Source of the DNA: Halomarinibacterium sp041392205
Lineage (GTDB): Bacteria > Bacteroidota > Bacteroidia > Flavobacteriales > Flavobacteriaceae
DNA: 64,000 nt
Assembly: GCA_041392205.1 (NCBI GenBank)
Contig: JAWKMO010000009.1
Coordinates: 33,274-97,273 of the forward strand
Direction: 5' to 3'
In this document: positions 35,459-43,956 of the stretch, one piece after another
How positions within the stretch are numbered: the stretch's first letter is position 1
Layout: each line of letters starts with the position of its first letter
Notes under the pieces: generated by a model
Told to the model about the DNA's origin: nothing
Databases searched by the model: none
Seen by the model: only the letters and a program-made list of their open reading frames with translations
Made by a program: the position numbers and the translations under genes

Positions 35459-36703
35459 TTATTCGTCTCTTAGGGCTTCAATAGGTTTAATATGAGCAGC
35501 TCTTCTGGCTGGAATAAACCCTGCTAAAGCCCCTGCAATTATTAATAAAAAGACTGTTGTTATTGCGGTATTAAAATCTACTTGGGGAAATTTAATAAAG
35601 TCACTATTAACCATAGGGCTTATTAATTCTAACAAACCCACCCCTAAAAATAAGCCAGTAAAGCCTGCAATTGAAGTAATAAAAATAGCCTCTTGTAAAA
35701 TCATTCCTACAATGGAAGAAGGTAGTGCCCCTAAGGCTTTTCGAATACCAATTTCTTTGGTGCGTTCTTTTACAACAATAAGCATAATATTACTTACCCC
35801 AACAATTCCAGCGATAATCGTCCCAATGCCCACAAACCAAAATACCCCTCTTATGGTATCTAAGAGGGTATATATTTTTTTTGCTTCTTCCAGAGTGTTC
35901 CAAACCCGCACGGCACTTCGATCGTCTGGTGCAATAAGATGTGTGGTTCGAATATCATTTTCAATATTTTCAGAAAGCAAGGTAGAAAGTGCTACCGCTT
36001 CATTAAAATTATTGCCCATTTTAACGGTATAGGCTAGAGAACGTACTTTATCTCCTGCATTAAAGGCCTTTTGTGCCGTGGTAATTGGAATGAAAACTCG
36101 GGATTCTTCTCGATTTCCTCCTGGATCTGTATACACGCCAACCACTACAAAACTAATTCCCATTATTTCAATGCTCTTTCCTATAGGGTCTTCTTCTTTA
36201 AAAATATCTTTTTTAACTTGATTTCCAATTACTACCACTTTGCCAGAAGTTTCAACATCACTATAGTTTAAGAAGCGTCCTGCCACCATGCTTTCATTTT
36301 CAATAAACTGTTGGTCTGGTGAAGCACCTTCTACTCGATAATTACCTGTTTGATTTTTGTAAGTTATGATACCTCCCCAAATTGAATAGAGAGCGGTTTT
36401 ATATTCAAGGTTTTCCTTATATTTTCGGGAAATATTTTCGTGATCACTATTTTTCATTTGAATATATCGCCCTGGATTTAACCCTTTATATCCCTTGGTA
36501 GTCACTCCCGTCCAAACGGAAATTCTATTGGTAGCATCTTCTTCAAATTGCGATTTCACTCCTTTTTGAATCCCGCTGCTAAATCCTAATAAAATAACCA
36601 AAATAAAAATTCCAGAAGCTACAGAAAGCCCAGTTAAGAAGGTTCTTAATTTATTTTTATGGAGTGTTTCAAATATTTCTTGCCAGCGTTCTATGTTAAA
36701 CAT
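35459..36703 (-). CDS. MacB-like ABC transporter permease (first)
   Basis: A 414-residue paralogue of the next gene: starts MFNIERWQEIFETLHKNKLR, one N-terminal helix, periplasmic domain (about 42-280), three FtsX helices and the coupling motif VKERTKEIGIRKALGALPS. It overlaps the ATPase gene by eight bases, so stoichiometric synthesis with it is likely. Two different permeases with one ATPase suggest a heterodimeric exporter. The substrate is unknown. Confidence 0.92.
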   Translation of the reverse strand: MFNIERWQEIFETLHKNKLRTFLTGLSVASGIFILVILLGFSSGIQKGVKSQFEEDATNRISVWTGVTTKGYKGLNPGRYIQMKNSDHENISRKYKENLEYKTALYSIWGGIITYKNQTGNYRVEGASPDQQFIENESMVAGRFLNYSDVETSGKVVVIGNQVKKDIFKEEDPIGKSIEIMGISFVVVGVYTDPGGNREESRVFIPITTAQKAFNAGDKVRSLAYTVKMGNNFNEAVALSTLLSENIENDIRTTHLIAPDDRSAVRVWNTLEEAKKIYTLLDTIRGVFWFVGIGTIIAGIVGVSNIMLIVVKERTKEIGIRKALGALPSSIVGMILQEAIFITSIAGFTGLFLGVGLLELISPMVNSDFIKFPQVDFNTAITTVFLLIIAGALAGFIPARRAAHIKPIEALRDE

Positions 36704-37403
36704 TTTCCAGTTTTTTAACCCTTACTTGTTTTATTGTATCATCTTTTATTATTAATCCATCTTTAAGATGTACAATTCTTTTACACATATGAGCAATATC
36801 ATCTTCATGGGTAACGCATAAAATGGTTTTTCCTTCATCGTTAATGGATTGTATGAGTTCCATAACTTCATACGATGTGGTAGAATCTAAAGCCCCTGTA
36901 GGCTCATCTGCCAATAATACTTTAGGATTACTTGCTAAAGCTCTCGCAATAGCTACACGCTGTTTTTGCCCTCCAGAAAGTTCGCTAGGTAAATGAGTTG
37001 CCCAATCTGCTAGGCCTACTTTTTCTAGATAATGCATAGCTCTTTCGGTGCGTAAGCTTCGTTTCATTCCTTGATAGTAAAGCGGCATGGAAACATTGTC
37101 TAAAGCCGATTTATAAGAAATAAGATTGAAAGACTGAAAAATAAATCCTAAAAACTGATTTCGGTATTTGGCAGCGATTTTTTCGTTTAAGTTTTTAATA
37201 TGCTTTCCATCTAGAGTATAGCTTCCTTTATCTGCTTCGTCAAGCATCCCAATAATATTCAAAAAGGTGGATTTTCCAGATCCTGAAGAGCCCATAATAG
37301 CAACCATTTCACCTTCTCTTGCTTCAAAATTAATTCCTTTAAGCACATGAAGTGAGTTAGTGCCCATTTGGTAGGATTTGTGTAATTCCTTTATAGCTAT
37401 CAT
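36696..37403 (-). CDS. ABC transporter ATP-binding protein (LolD/MacB type)
   Basis: Drives the adjacent permeases. The 235-residue ATPase has Walker A GSSGSGKST (about 38-46), Q-loop FQSFNLI, signature LSGGQKQR, Walker B VLLADEPTGALD and a switch His in CVTHE. It belongs to the stand-alone LolD/MacB-type subfamily. It is the first gene of the operon ATPase, permease, permease, adaptor, tolC, adaptor, tsaB. Confidence 0.94.
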   Translation of the reverse strand: MIAIKELHKSYQMGTNSLHVLKGINFEAREGEMVAIMGSSGSGKSTFLNIIGMLDEADKGSYTLDGKHIKNLNEKIAAKYRNQFLGFIFQSFNLISYKSALDNVSMPLYYQGMKRSLRTERAMHYLEKVGLADWATHLPSELSGGQKQRVAIARALASNPKVLLADEPTGALDSTTSYEVMELIQSINDEGKTILCVTHEDDIAHMCKRIVHLKDGLIIKDDTIKQVRVKKLENV

Positions 37404-37462
37404 AATTAATGAAGTAATTTACAAAGTAAAGGGCTTTGTCTTTTGTTTTTGTGAAATTCTTG

Positions 37463-37500
37463 TTAAGACTTTAAATAAAAGGGATGTAAACCCGTCTTAA
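37463..37500. other. Interrupted inverted repeat upstream of the exporter operon
   Basis: Arms TTAAGAC (37463-37469) and GTCTTAA (37494-37500) enclose an inner GGG-7-CCC stem. There is no T-run of note on the minus strand, so it looks less like a terminator than like an operator or leader element ahead of the ATPase gene. The 138-base gap contains no other clear signal. Confidence 0.3.
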
Positions 37501-37541
37501 AAGACTAACTATTAATAGAATTGTTACAGTTTGAAAAAAAA

Positions 37542-37769
37542 TTAAGCGTCTTCTCTTCTATTTTTTTTTCTCATTCTATAAATTAAGTATCCCACTCCTC
37601 CTACGAGCAAATATGGAAAAAGCATTAGATAGACAATTCCATTATTAATTCCTTTGGCCGAGATTCCAGATTGCTCACTTTCTAATACGGCACGACACAT
37701 GGCACATTGTGACTCTACAGGAAGTGCAAGAAATAGAAAGGAGAGTAGAATACCAATTTTTACCTTCAT
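37542..37769 (-). CDS. Small membrane protein with a CxxC pair
   Basis: A 75-residue protein with a signal-like N-terminal helix (about 5-20), directly followed by Cys22-Ala-Met-Cys25, a short polar loop, one membrane helix (about 45-67) and a basic tail (RMRKKNRRED). The function is unknown. It is the last gene of the group with DUF420 and SCO, one base from the former, so the CxxC may serve metal or thiol chemistry in oxidase assembly. That is an inference from position. Confidence 0.7.
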   Translation of the reverse strand: MKVKIGILLSFLFLALPVESQCAMCRAVLESEQSGISAKGINNGIVYLMLFPYLLVGGVGYLIYRMRKKNRREDA

Positions 37770-37770
37770 A

Positions 37771-38295
37771 TTAATAATAAGGGGATATCATAAAGTAAAC
37801 AATAACCCCAGTAACGGCAACATACAACCAAATAGGAAAAGTGATTTTTGCAATTTTTTTATGTTGTGGAAACCTTCCTGTTATCGCTCTAACATAAGTA
37901 ACCAAAACAAAAGGGATTACCGTTACAGAAAGTAAAATATGGGAAATAAGTATAAAATAGTAGACGTATTTTATAATACCTGCGCCACCATAAGAAGTGG
38001 AATCACTTGTCATATGGTAAGCCACATACATAACAAGAAATAAAACGGACAATACCATAGCGAATTTGATTAACCGCTCATGCATTTCTCTATGGCCTTT
38101 TTTAATTTTAATTATTGCAATGATTAAAACAATGGCTGTTATACCATTAATGATTGCATAAATTGGGGGTAAAAAGGATAAGGGTGCAACATTAGGAATT
38201 TTTACTTTAAAAAGTATCGCAACCGCTAACGGAATTGCAATAGATAAAATCCAAGTCCAAGTAGTATATTTTTTATCAGAAATAGGCTGTGACAT
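37771..38295 (-). CDS. DUF420 membrane protein
   Basis: A 174-residue protein with about five membrane helices and conserved histidines, including EMHERLIKFAM and ISHILLSV, as in DUF420 (relatives of the CtaM-type oxidase maturation factor of Firmicutes). It lies one base after SCO and next to oxidase genes, which supports a role in heme-copper oxidase assembly. The biochemical step is not established. Confidence 0.88.
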   Translation of the reverse strand: MSQPISDKKYTTWTWILSIAIPLAVAILFKVKIPNVAPLSFLPPIYAIINGITAIVLIIAIIKIKKGHREMHERLIKFAMVLSVLFLVMYVAYHMTSDSTSYGGAGIIKYVYYFILISHILLSVTVIPFVLVTYVRAITGRFPQHKKIAKITFPIWLYVAVTGVIVYFMISPYY

Positions 38296-38296
38296 A

Positions 38297-38983
38297 TTAT
38301 TCTTTTAATAGCTTTTTAACATCTTCTATTAGCATTGTAATTCCTTCATCTTCTAGCCCATCATAATAAATTAATGGGTTTCCATTAGTATCAATTCTAG
38401 ATCGAATAGTTCCTTTTTTATCTATAAGGGCAAAAAAACCCGAATGCTCAAATCCCCCATCAACTTCTGGTGCTTCCCCTACATACAAATTAAACCCGGT
38501 GTTTGCTAAGGCGTAGATAGCTTCATGGTTCCCTGTAAGAAAATGCCAATTTGGGGTTGTAATTTCATATTTTGAAGCGTATTCCTTTAACACTCCGGGA
38601 GTGTCATATTGTGGATTTATAGTAATAGAAGCTATTCCGAAGTTTTTTTCCTCTAAAAAAGCGTGTTGAACCTTTTTCATGTTTTGATTCATAATGGGAC
38701 AAATGGAAGGGCATGTAGTAAAGAAAAATTCTACCACATATACTTTTCCTAAATAAGCATCATTTGTTATGTTTTCCTTATTTTGATTGACAAAACTGAA
38801 GGAGGGAACCTCACCAATTGCAATTAATTTTGAATCTTTATCTATGGATTTCCTTTGTAGATGATGACGGTCATTATCTACAATTTCCTTATTGCTAATT
38901 CTATTAATAATTTTTGGGATAAAAATAATTCCGAAAACTAGGATAACAAATGAAACACCTATATATGAATAATTCTTCTTCAA
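38297..38983 (-). CDS. SCO1/SenC family copper chaperone
   Basis: Delivers copper or reduces cysteines at the CuA site of oxidase subunit II. The 228-residue protein has an N-terminal anchor (about 7-25) and a thioredoxin fold facing the periplasm. It has the copper ligands C91-P-S-I-C95 and the distal His180 in FEHSGFF, all three needed for function. It is in one operon with a degenerate relative upstream and DUF420 downstream, near oxidase subunits III and IV and ctaB. Confidence 0.95.
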   Translation of the reverse strand: MKKNYSYIGVSFVILVFGIIFIPKIINRISNKEIVDNDRHHLQRKSIDKDSKLIAIGEVPSFSFVNQNKENITNDAYLGKVYVVEFFFTTCPSICPIMNQNMKKVQHAFLEEKNFGIASITINPQYDTPGVLKEYASKYEITTPNWHFLTGNHEAIYALANTGFNLYVGEAPEVDGGFEHSGFFALIDKKGTIRSRIDTNGNPLIYYDGLEDEGITMLIEDVKKLLKE

Positions 38984-38985
38984 AA

Positions 38986-39636
38986 TTAAATCGCTCTTTG
39001 GGCTTTATATTTTTTTAAAGCGAGTCTATATTCGGCTAAAACAACTTTTATATCATCACTCATTTTATTATTTATTTCGGCATAGTCTGAAGCATCATAA
39101 CCGTATAGTATTCCTAAATCCTCATCCTCTTTTCTACCTCTTAAATTTCGTTCTTTATCAATTATATACACCAAATTAGTGGCATAATTTTCATTTAAAG
39201 TGCCAAGGGTTTGTAAGGAATAGTAAACTTCTTCCATCTGTTGTGGGGTGCCAAAAGCAAATTTATAATGAATGGGATCTGCAATTTCGTTGAGTCTGCT
39301 TTTTAATTCATTTACAGCCTCTTTCTGGCTTTCATCTACCAAAATAATAAATTGGAATTCTTTAAATTGATAATTTTTTTTATAGATTTTATGGGCTAAA
39401 TTATAGGCATTTGCTTTTTTATCTTCCACTTCTTTTCCAAAAAAACCTAACACAGTAATTTTATTTTCAAGTTGAAGTGTATCGCCAGTAGGAGAAGAAA
39501 ATTGAGTAAGTTCTATGACATTATTGGATAAAACAGGAAGCTTCACAAAGTTATTCACCCCAGTAGCAAAAAACATATATACCGAGATGGGTAATAAAAA
39601 AAGAACCCCAAGTACGATGTATTTCTTTGCTTTCAA
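38986..39636 (-). CDS. Membrane-anchored thioredoxin-fold protein lacking CxxC
   Basis: A 216-residue protein with one N-terminal anchor (about 6-25) and a fold that looks like SCO/AhpC (strand ITVLGFFGKEV, helix, strand FQFIILVDES, later TNLVYIIDKERNLRGR), but the position of the CxxxC is filled by GKEVED, so it cannot bind copper in the SCO manner. The start is TTG 39636, since a stop lies two codons upstream. It begins the SCO operon, with a good promoter before it. The function is unknown. Confidence 0.75.
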   Translation of the reverse strand: MKAKKYIVLGVLFLLPISVYMFFATGVNNFVKLPVLSNNVIELTQFSSPTGDTLQLENKITVLGFFGKEVEDKKANAYNLAHKIYKKNYQFKEFQFIILVDESQKEAVNELKSRLNEIADPIHYKFAFGTPQQMEEVYYSLQTLGTLNENYATNLVYIIDKERNLRGRKEDEDLGILYGYDASDYAEINNKMSDDIKVVLAEYRLALKKYKAQRAI

Positions 39637-39652
39637 TAGCTATAATTTTCTA

Positions 39653-39684
39653 CAAAAATACGACTCAAAAAAAGGGAAAACAAG
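39653..39684 (-). promoter_or_regulatory. Promoter of the SCO-DUF420 operon
   Basis: On the minus strand CTTG (39681-39684), exactly 20 bases, and TATTTTTG (39653-39660) match the Bacteroidota consensus. The TTG start codon follows the -7 box by 16 bases, which supports that unusual start. Confidence 0.7.
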
Positions 39685-39717
39685 CTTAAAAAGTTAATTT
39701 TAAAAAAGTTATTATAT

Positions 39718-39745
39718 TAAAAAACCCCATCAAAAGACAGGGTTT
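39718..39745 (-). terminator. Terminator after oxidase subunit IV
   Basis: The minus-strand stem AAACCCT / GGGGTTT (one G-U pair) has a loop of about ten bases and is followed by a T-run. It separates the oxidase subunit genes from the SCO operon. Confidence 0.65.
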
Positions 39746-39766
39746 GTAGTTATTAAAAAAAAGGGT

Positions 39767-40150
39767 TTAAAAATTAAATTTTATAAATCCACTTTTATAA
39801 ATATCAAAAATATAATCTCCTTCAATAAGCAAAATTAAAATTAAATAACAAATTAGGAAAACAGCGGTCCATACTACAGACCTTCTCATTCCCTTGGTTT
39901 CATCACGCATGTGCATAAAATCCCAAGTGATATAATAGGCTTTTACCAAGGTTAAAATTATGAAAATCCAATTTAGAAGTTTCATTGCCAAGAAACGGCT
40001 TCCTGTAAGTGATTCTGGCTTAATGATTCCTAAAACGACTTCTACGGCAGTAACAATACAAAGGAATGCAAAAACGCCCCAAATTTTTGTGATGTTGGAT
40101 TTAAACTTTAGTAGCCCTCTAAAAATCTCTAATTTATGTTCGTGTGCCAT
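39767..40150 (-). CDS. Cytochrome c oxidase subunit IV (prokaryotic type)
   Basis: A 127-residue membrane protein with about three helices (roughly 23-43, 53-73 and 90-112), matching the small subunit IV (COX4 pro / CyoD-like) of heme-copper oxidases in length and topology. It directly follows the subunit III gene by 17 bases and is closed by a terminator. It stabilises the complex and carries no cofactor. Confidence 0.85.
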   Translation of the reverse strand: MAHEHKLEIFRGLLKFKSNITKIWGVFAFLCIVTAVEVVLGIIKPESLTGSRFLAMKLLNWIFIILTLVKAYYITWDFMHMRDETKGMRRSVVWTAVFLICYLILILLIEGDYIFDIYKSGFIKFNF

Positions 40151-40167
40151 GTTCTATTAATTCTGAA

Positions 40168-41148
40168 TTAAACAAGGTAAAAGAAGGTAAATACAAATAC
40201 CCAAACCAAATCTACAAAGTGCCAATAAAGTCCCACTTTTTCTACCATTTCGTAGCTTTTTCTTTTTTCGTAAGTTCCTATAATTACATTGAAGAAAATA
40301 ATAATGTTAATAATTACTCCCGAGAAAACGTGAAAGCCGTGAAAGCCCGTAATAAAGAAAAAGAAGTTGGCAAAAAGTGGGTGTCCATATTCGTTTCTAA
40401 TAAGGTTAGCTCCTTCGACAACAAGCTTTCCATCATTGTTAATTTTGGCAACAGATTCTTCCCGAGAAAGCACTGTAGGGTTCCCATTTTCGTCAAGATA
40501 TTGAGTCCTTACCAATAGATTTTCATTTGCTAAAAAACCTGCTTTTACTTCTTCATAAGAGAATGAGGTGCGTGTAGGCTCTGCGGTATACCAAATGCCA
40601 TTCTTTTTTTCATGAGTGAGTCTTTCGGTAGGCAAATGTTTTGCAAAGTCTGCAATAGCTACTCGTTCTCCTTCCGTATTTAAAAATTGAAGTATTTTTC
40701 CCCCTTTAGTTTCTACTGCTCCATAATCTCCCTTGATAAATGTTGCCCATTCCCAAGCTTGTGATCCTACAAATATTGCCCCACCAATAATGGTAAAAAA
40801 CATATACCATATAACTTTGTTTTTTTGCATTTTATGTCCTGCATCTACGGCCAATACCATGGTTACAGAGGAGAAGATAAGCACTAGGGTCATAAAAGCC
40901 ACATAGTACATGGGAGCTGGAACCCCGTGTAAAAAAGGAACGTGCGTAAACACTTGGTCTGCCACAGGCCAAGCATCTATAAATTTAAATCTTGAAAAAC
41001 CATATGAGGCAATAAATCCAGAGAAGGTTAAGGCATCCGAAACAATAAAAAACCACATCATCATTTTACCATAACTGGCATTGAGTGGGCGGTTACCTCC
41101 ACCCCAGGTTTTTCCTTCGGTACCTGTTTTAGCAAGGGTTGCTTCCAT
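40168..41148 (-). CDS. Cytochrome c oxidase subunit III with a large soluble insertion
   Basis: A 326-residue subunit III. The core has about five to seven helices, with conserved LYWHFVDLVWVFVF at the C-terminus and GFHGFHVFSG. About 110 residues (roughly 140-255) between helices are hydrophilic, with no membrane segment, lengthening the protein well beyond the usual 190-270. A TATTTTTG box at 41175-41182 could give a promoter of its own inside the end of the upstream gene. It is the second of two subunit III genes in a row. Confidence 0.9.
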   Translation of the reverse strand: MEATLAKTGTEGKTWGGGNRPLNASYGKMMMWFFIVSDALTFSGFIASYGFSRFKFIDAWPVADQVFTHVPFLHGVPAPMYYVAFMTLVLIFSSVTMVLAVDAGHKMQKNKVIWYMFFTIIGGAIFVGSQAWEWATFIKGDYGAVETKGGKILQFLNTEGERVAIADFAKHLPTERLTHEKKNGIWYTAEPTRTSFSYEEVKAGFLANENLLVRTQYLDENGNPTVLSREESVAKINNDGKLVVEGANLIRNEYGHPLFANFFFFITGFHGFHVFSGVIINIIIFFNVIIGTYEKRKSYEMVEKVGLYWHFVDLVWVFVFTFFYLV

Positions 41149-41192
41149 ACAGAGAAATTGGTTTATTTAGAGTGCAAAAATAAGTATAATTT

Positions 41193-41768
41193 TTATCTAA
41201 CGAAATAGAAAAATAAAAAGAGGTAAATCCAAAGAAAATCCACAAAGTGCCAAAAGGTGGTAGCTAGTTCAATACCAAGGGTTTTACCGTCTTTATACTT
41301 TTGTTTAAAATGATTATAAATTACCACTAAAAGTGAAATAATTGCAGCAATAATATGTACTATGTGTACAACAACGATGACGTAAATGAATGAAAAGGCA
41401 ATATTTTCGTTAAATGCATAGCCCGATTGAAGGTATATTTCTGAAAATCCTCTTATTTGTAAATAAATAAAAATGAGCCCCAAGGCAAGAGTAAGAAGAA
41501 GCAAAAACATCCCTACTTTTTGCTGTTCTTGAGCTACCATTTTTTTTGCAAAATGCATGGTTAAACTACTTAAAACAATGACCAATAAACTTACATAAAA
41601 AGCTTCGGGAAGCTCTAGATTTTCTAACCAATCACCCCGCTCTTTACTTACTACATAGGCACTTGTTAAACCGGCAAAACTCATAGACAAACTAATAATT
41701 CCAAACCAAAGCATCATTTTTTTGGCTCTATGGGTTTTTAGTGCTTCTGTTCCTTCTGTATAATTCAT
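41193..41768 (-). CDS. Cytochrome c oxidase subunit III (short form)
   Basis: A 191-residue five-helix subunit III of the heme-copper oxidase superfamily, with a C-terminus TTFWHFVDFLWIYLFLFFYF matching the family. It overlaps the ctaB gene by one base. Two subunit III genes side by side, this one lacking the insertion, are common in Flavobacteriia. Whether both join one complex is not known from sequence. Confidence 0.9.
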   Translation of the reverse strand: MNYTEGTEALKTHRAKKMMLWFGIISLSMSFAGLTSAYVVSKERGDWLENLELPEAFYVSLLVIVLSSLTMHFAKKMVAQEQQKVGMFLLLLTLALGLIFIYLQIRGFSEIYLQSGYAFNENIAFSFIYVIVVVHIVHIIAAIISLLVVIYNHFKQKYKDGKTLGIELATTFWHFVDFLWIYLFLFFYFVR

Positions 41769-42700
41769 TATCTTAAAAATTTATCCAATACAAAAATTAT
41801 TTGCAGCAAAGTAATGTAGCTTACACTTACTAGCATTAATTGTCTGGCAGCCTTTTCTGTTTGTAGTTTATACAAACGGATTGCATAATAAACCAACCAT
41901 ACACCTATTCCTAAAACTAGGATAGCAGAAACCATACTTAATTTAAGACTTCCAGTAACATGAAATGCAGGTATTAATGAGGCAAGAACAGTCCAAATAC
42001 TATACAAAACTATTTGTATAGCAGTTCCTTTATCTCTTTTTCCTGTAGGCAACATAAAAAAACCGCCTCTTTTGTAATCTTCAAACAAAAACCAGCCTAT
42101 TGCCCAAAAATGGGGAAATTGCCAAAAAAATTGTATCATAAATAAGGTCCCCGGCTCAATTCCAAAATTATTAGTTGCCGCAACCCACCCTAGCATAAAT
42201 GGAATTGCTCCCGGGAATGCTCCAACAAATACAGAAAGTGGGGTTTTGGTCTTTAAAGGCGTATAAAGACTCACATACATAAAAATGGAAATGGCCCCAA
42301 ACATAGCTGTTTGAGGATTAATGGTGTACAATAGGATAATTCCAGCCAAAGTTAGTGTGGATGCTAAAACAAATGCGCTGCGAACGTTCATTCTACCTGA
42401 AGGCAAGGGTCTGTTTTTAGTCCTATCCATTAAAGCATCTAAATCTTTTTCAATAATTTGGTTCCATACATTGGATGCTCCTACCATACAATAACCCCCT
42501 ATAGATAATAATGTTAAAATTAAAAAGTTTACGGTTTCAGCCCCTAACAAATACCCAGCAATAGATGAAAATACGACACTTACAGATAAACGCACCTTGG
42601 TTATTTCGGTAAAATTTGCAACAAATCCAGAGGAAATAGAAGTAGAAGGGCTTAGAGACAATGTTTTTTTATTTTTAGAATACAAAGATACATCACCCAC
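41768..42700 (-). CDS. ctaB: Protoheme IX farnesyltransferase (heme O synthase)
   Basis: Attaches a farnesyl group to heme B to give heme O, the precursor of heme A for the oxidase. The 310-residue UbiA-type enzyme has about nine membrane helices. The prenyl diphosphate motif is NVWNQIIEKDLDALMDRTKNRP (core NxxxExxxDxxMxRTxxRP, about 78-99), and a second acidic loop is near YKRGGFFMLPTG. Its N-terminal 20 residues are a polar leader. It heads the operon with two subunit III genes and subunit IV. Confidence 0.95.
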   Translation of the reverse strand: MGDVSLYSKNKKTLSLSPSTSISSGFVANFTEITKVRLSVSVVFSSIAGYLLGAETVNFLILTLLSIGGYCMVGASNVWNQIIEKDLDALMDRTKNRPLPSGRMNVRSAFVLASTLTLAGIILLYTINPQTAMFGAISIFMYVSLYTPLKTKTPLSVFVGAFPGAIPFMLGWVAATNNFGIEPGTLFMIQFFWQFPHFWAIGWFLFEDYKRGGFFMLPTGKRDKGTAIQIVLYSIWTVLASLIPAFHVTGSLKLSMVSAILVLGIGVWLVYYAIRLYKLQTEKAARQLMLVSVSYITLLQIIFVLDKFLR

Positions 42701-42725
42701 TGCTTTTTTTACAAGTTAAATACTA

Positions 42726-42733
42726 TATATTTG
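42726..42733 (+). promoter_or_regulatory. Candidate -7 element for the metallo-hydrolase
   Basis: TATATTTG on the plus strand fits TAnnTTTG. The ATG is 52 bases downstream, so the leader would be longer than usual here; no clear -33 box is present. Confidence 0.35.
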
Positions 42734-42784
42734 GTTTTTTAAAAGTACTTTTTTAGTAAATTCACCTCGAAAAAAAAAATCAAA

Positions 42785-43951
42785 ATGATACGTACACTAT
42801 TCCTTATTATCTCCTTTTTATTTATCAGTAACACACTATGCTTTTCACAAAAAGATGGGGATGTTATCACTAACAAATCCAAAAAAACTACCACAAATAA
42901 GGAAAAACAAGCCGAAAAAAAACGAATAGAAAAACAAATTAAAGATAATGAAAGTAGTGATACCAGTGATAAGGCAAAAAAGGGGAACGGTAATTATGGA
43001 CCAACCTATGGGGTCGCCTCAATAAGAGTGAGAGACAGTATCTACATGCTTAAAGGAAAAGGAGGGAATATTGGTTTATTTGTTGGACCAGAGGGTGCTT
43101 TTATGATAGATAATCAATTTGCTGAAGGGACCGATGCTATATTAAAAACAATAGGAAATCTTACAGACAAACCCGTTCGATTTTTAGTAAACACACATCA
43201 TCACGCAGACCACACAGGAGGAAATAAAAATTTGCTTAATGAAGGAGTCGTAATCCTTGCTCAAGAAAATGTGAGAAAACAATTAATTGAGGAAGCGAAG
43301 AAAAAGAAACAAGACTCTATTGACAAAATATTTAATAAAACATTAGAAAAATTATCAAATGACGGAGTTGTTGGAGATAGAGCAGAAGAGGGAGCTAAAA
43401 GGGTTGTAAGTAGCTTAGAAGCCGATATTGCCCTAGAGAACAATTTCCCAATGATTACCTATGAAGAAAATTTAACGTTTCATTTAAATGGTCAAAAGAT
43501 TTTTATTTTTCATATACATAAAGCTCATACAGACGGGGATTCTGTAATTTATTTTACCGATAGTAATGTGATTCATACAGGAGATCTCTTTGTAAATGGA
43601 CTATATCCATTTATAGACACTGCTAATGGAGGCACTTACAATGGGTATGTAAATAGTCTTTCAAAAATTGCCATGATTGCAGATGATGAGACTAAAATTA
43701 TTCCAGGCCATGGAGAAATTGCCAGCATTAAAGATGTTAAATACACTCAATCTATGCTTGAATTTTTGCATAGTAGAGTTGAGGTTCATTATTTAGAAAA
43801 CAAAACTCGTGAACAAATATTTGCCCTTAACCTAACCAAAGATTTTGATGAAAAGGGTTTTGGAAAGGGATTTATTAGCACCGAAAAGTTTTTCAACTTT
43901 ATTTTTGATGACGTTGAAAAGAAATACAAAAAAGTGAAATCTAAAGAGTAA
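42785..43951 (+). CDS. Exported metallo-beta-lactamase-fold hydrolase
   Basis: A 388-residue protein with a signal peptide (ending CFSQ), a Lys/Glu-rich low-complexity spacer (about 25-68) and an MBL fold. Zinc ligands: H138-x-H140-x-D142-H143 in NTHHHADHTGGN, a second site His in HKAHTDGD, the Asp of HTGDLF and the last His in IIPGHGEI. A Lys-rich helical insertion sits at about 160-220. The substrate is unknown; activity as a beta-lactamase cannot be assumed. It is a single gene between two minus-strand operons. Confidence 0.88.
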   Translation: MIRTLFLIISFLFISNTLCFSQKDGDVITNKSKKTTTNKEKQAEKKRIEKQIKDNESSDTSDKAKKGNGNYGPTYGVASIRVRDSIYMLKGKGGNIGLFVGPEGAFMIDNQFAEGTDAILKTIGNLTDKPVRFLVNTHHHADHTGGNKNLLNEGVVILAQENVRKQLIEEAKKKKQDSIDKIFNKTLEKLSNDGVVGDRAEEGAKRVVSSLEADIALENNFPMITYEENLTFHLNGQKIFIFHIHKAHTDGDSVIYFTDSNVIHTGDLFVNGLYPFIDTANGGTYNGYVNSLSKIAMIADDETKIIPGHGEIASIKDVKYTQSMLEFLHSRVEVHYLENKTREQIFALNLTKDFDEKGFGKGFISTEKFFNFIFDDVEKKYKKVKSKE

Positions 43952-43956
43952 GCTTT

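Noticed and set aside
37404..37541. A tRNA or small RNA gene in the gap before the exporter operon
   Set aside because: No cloverleaf or terminator could be drawn; only an interrupted inverted repeat is present.
39960..40518. Plus-strand frames opposite the oxidase subunit III and IV genes
   Set aside because: They mirror well-conserved membrane proteins on the minus strand and show no family features.
42785..43951. A beta-lactam resistance gene
   Set aside because: The MBL fold and zinc ligands are clear, but the charged spacer, the insertion and the lack of the class B substrate-loop features give no reason to name it a beta-lactamase.
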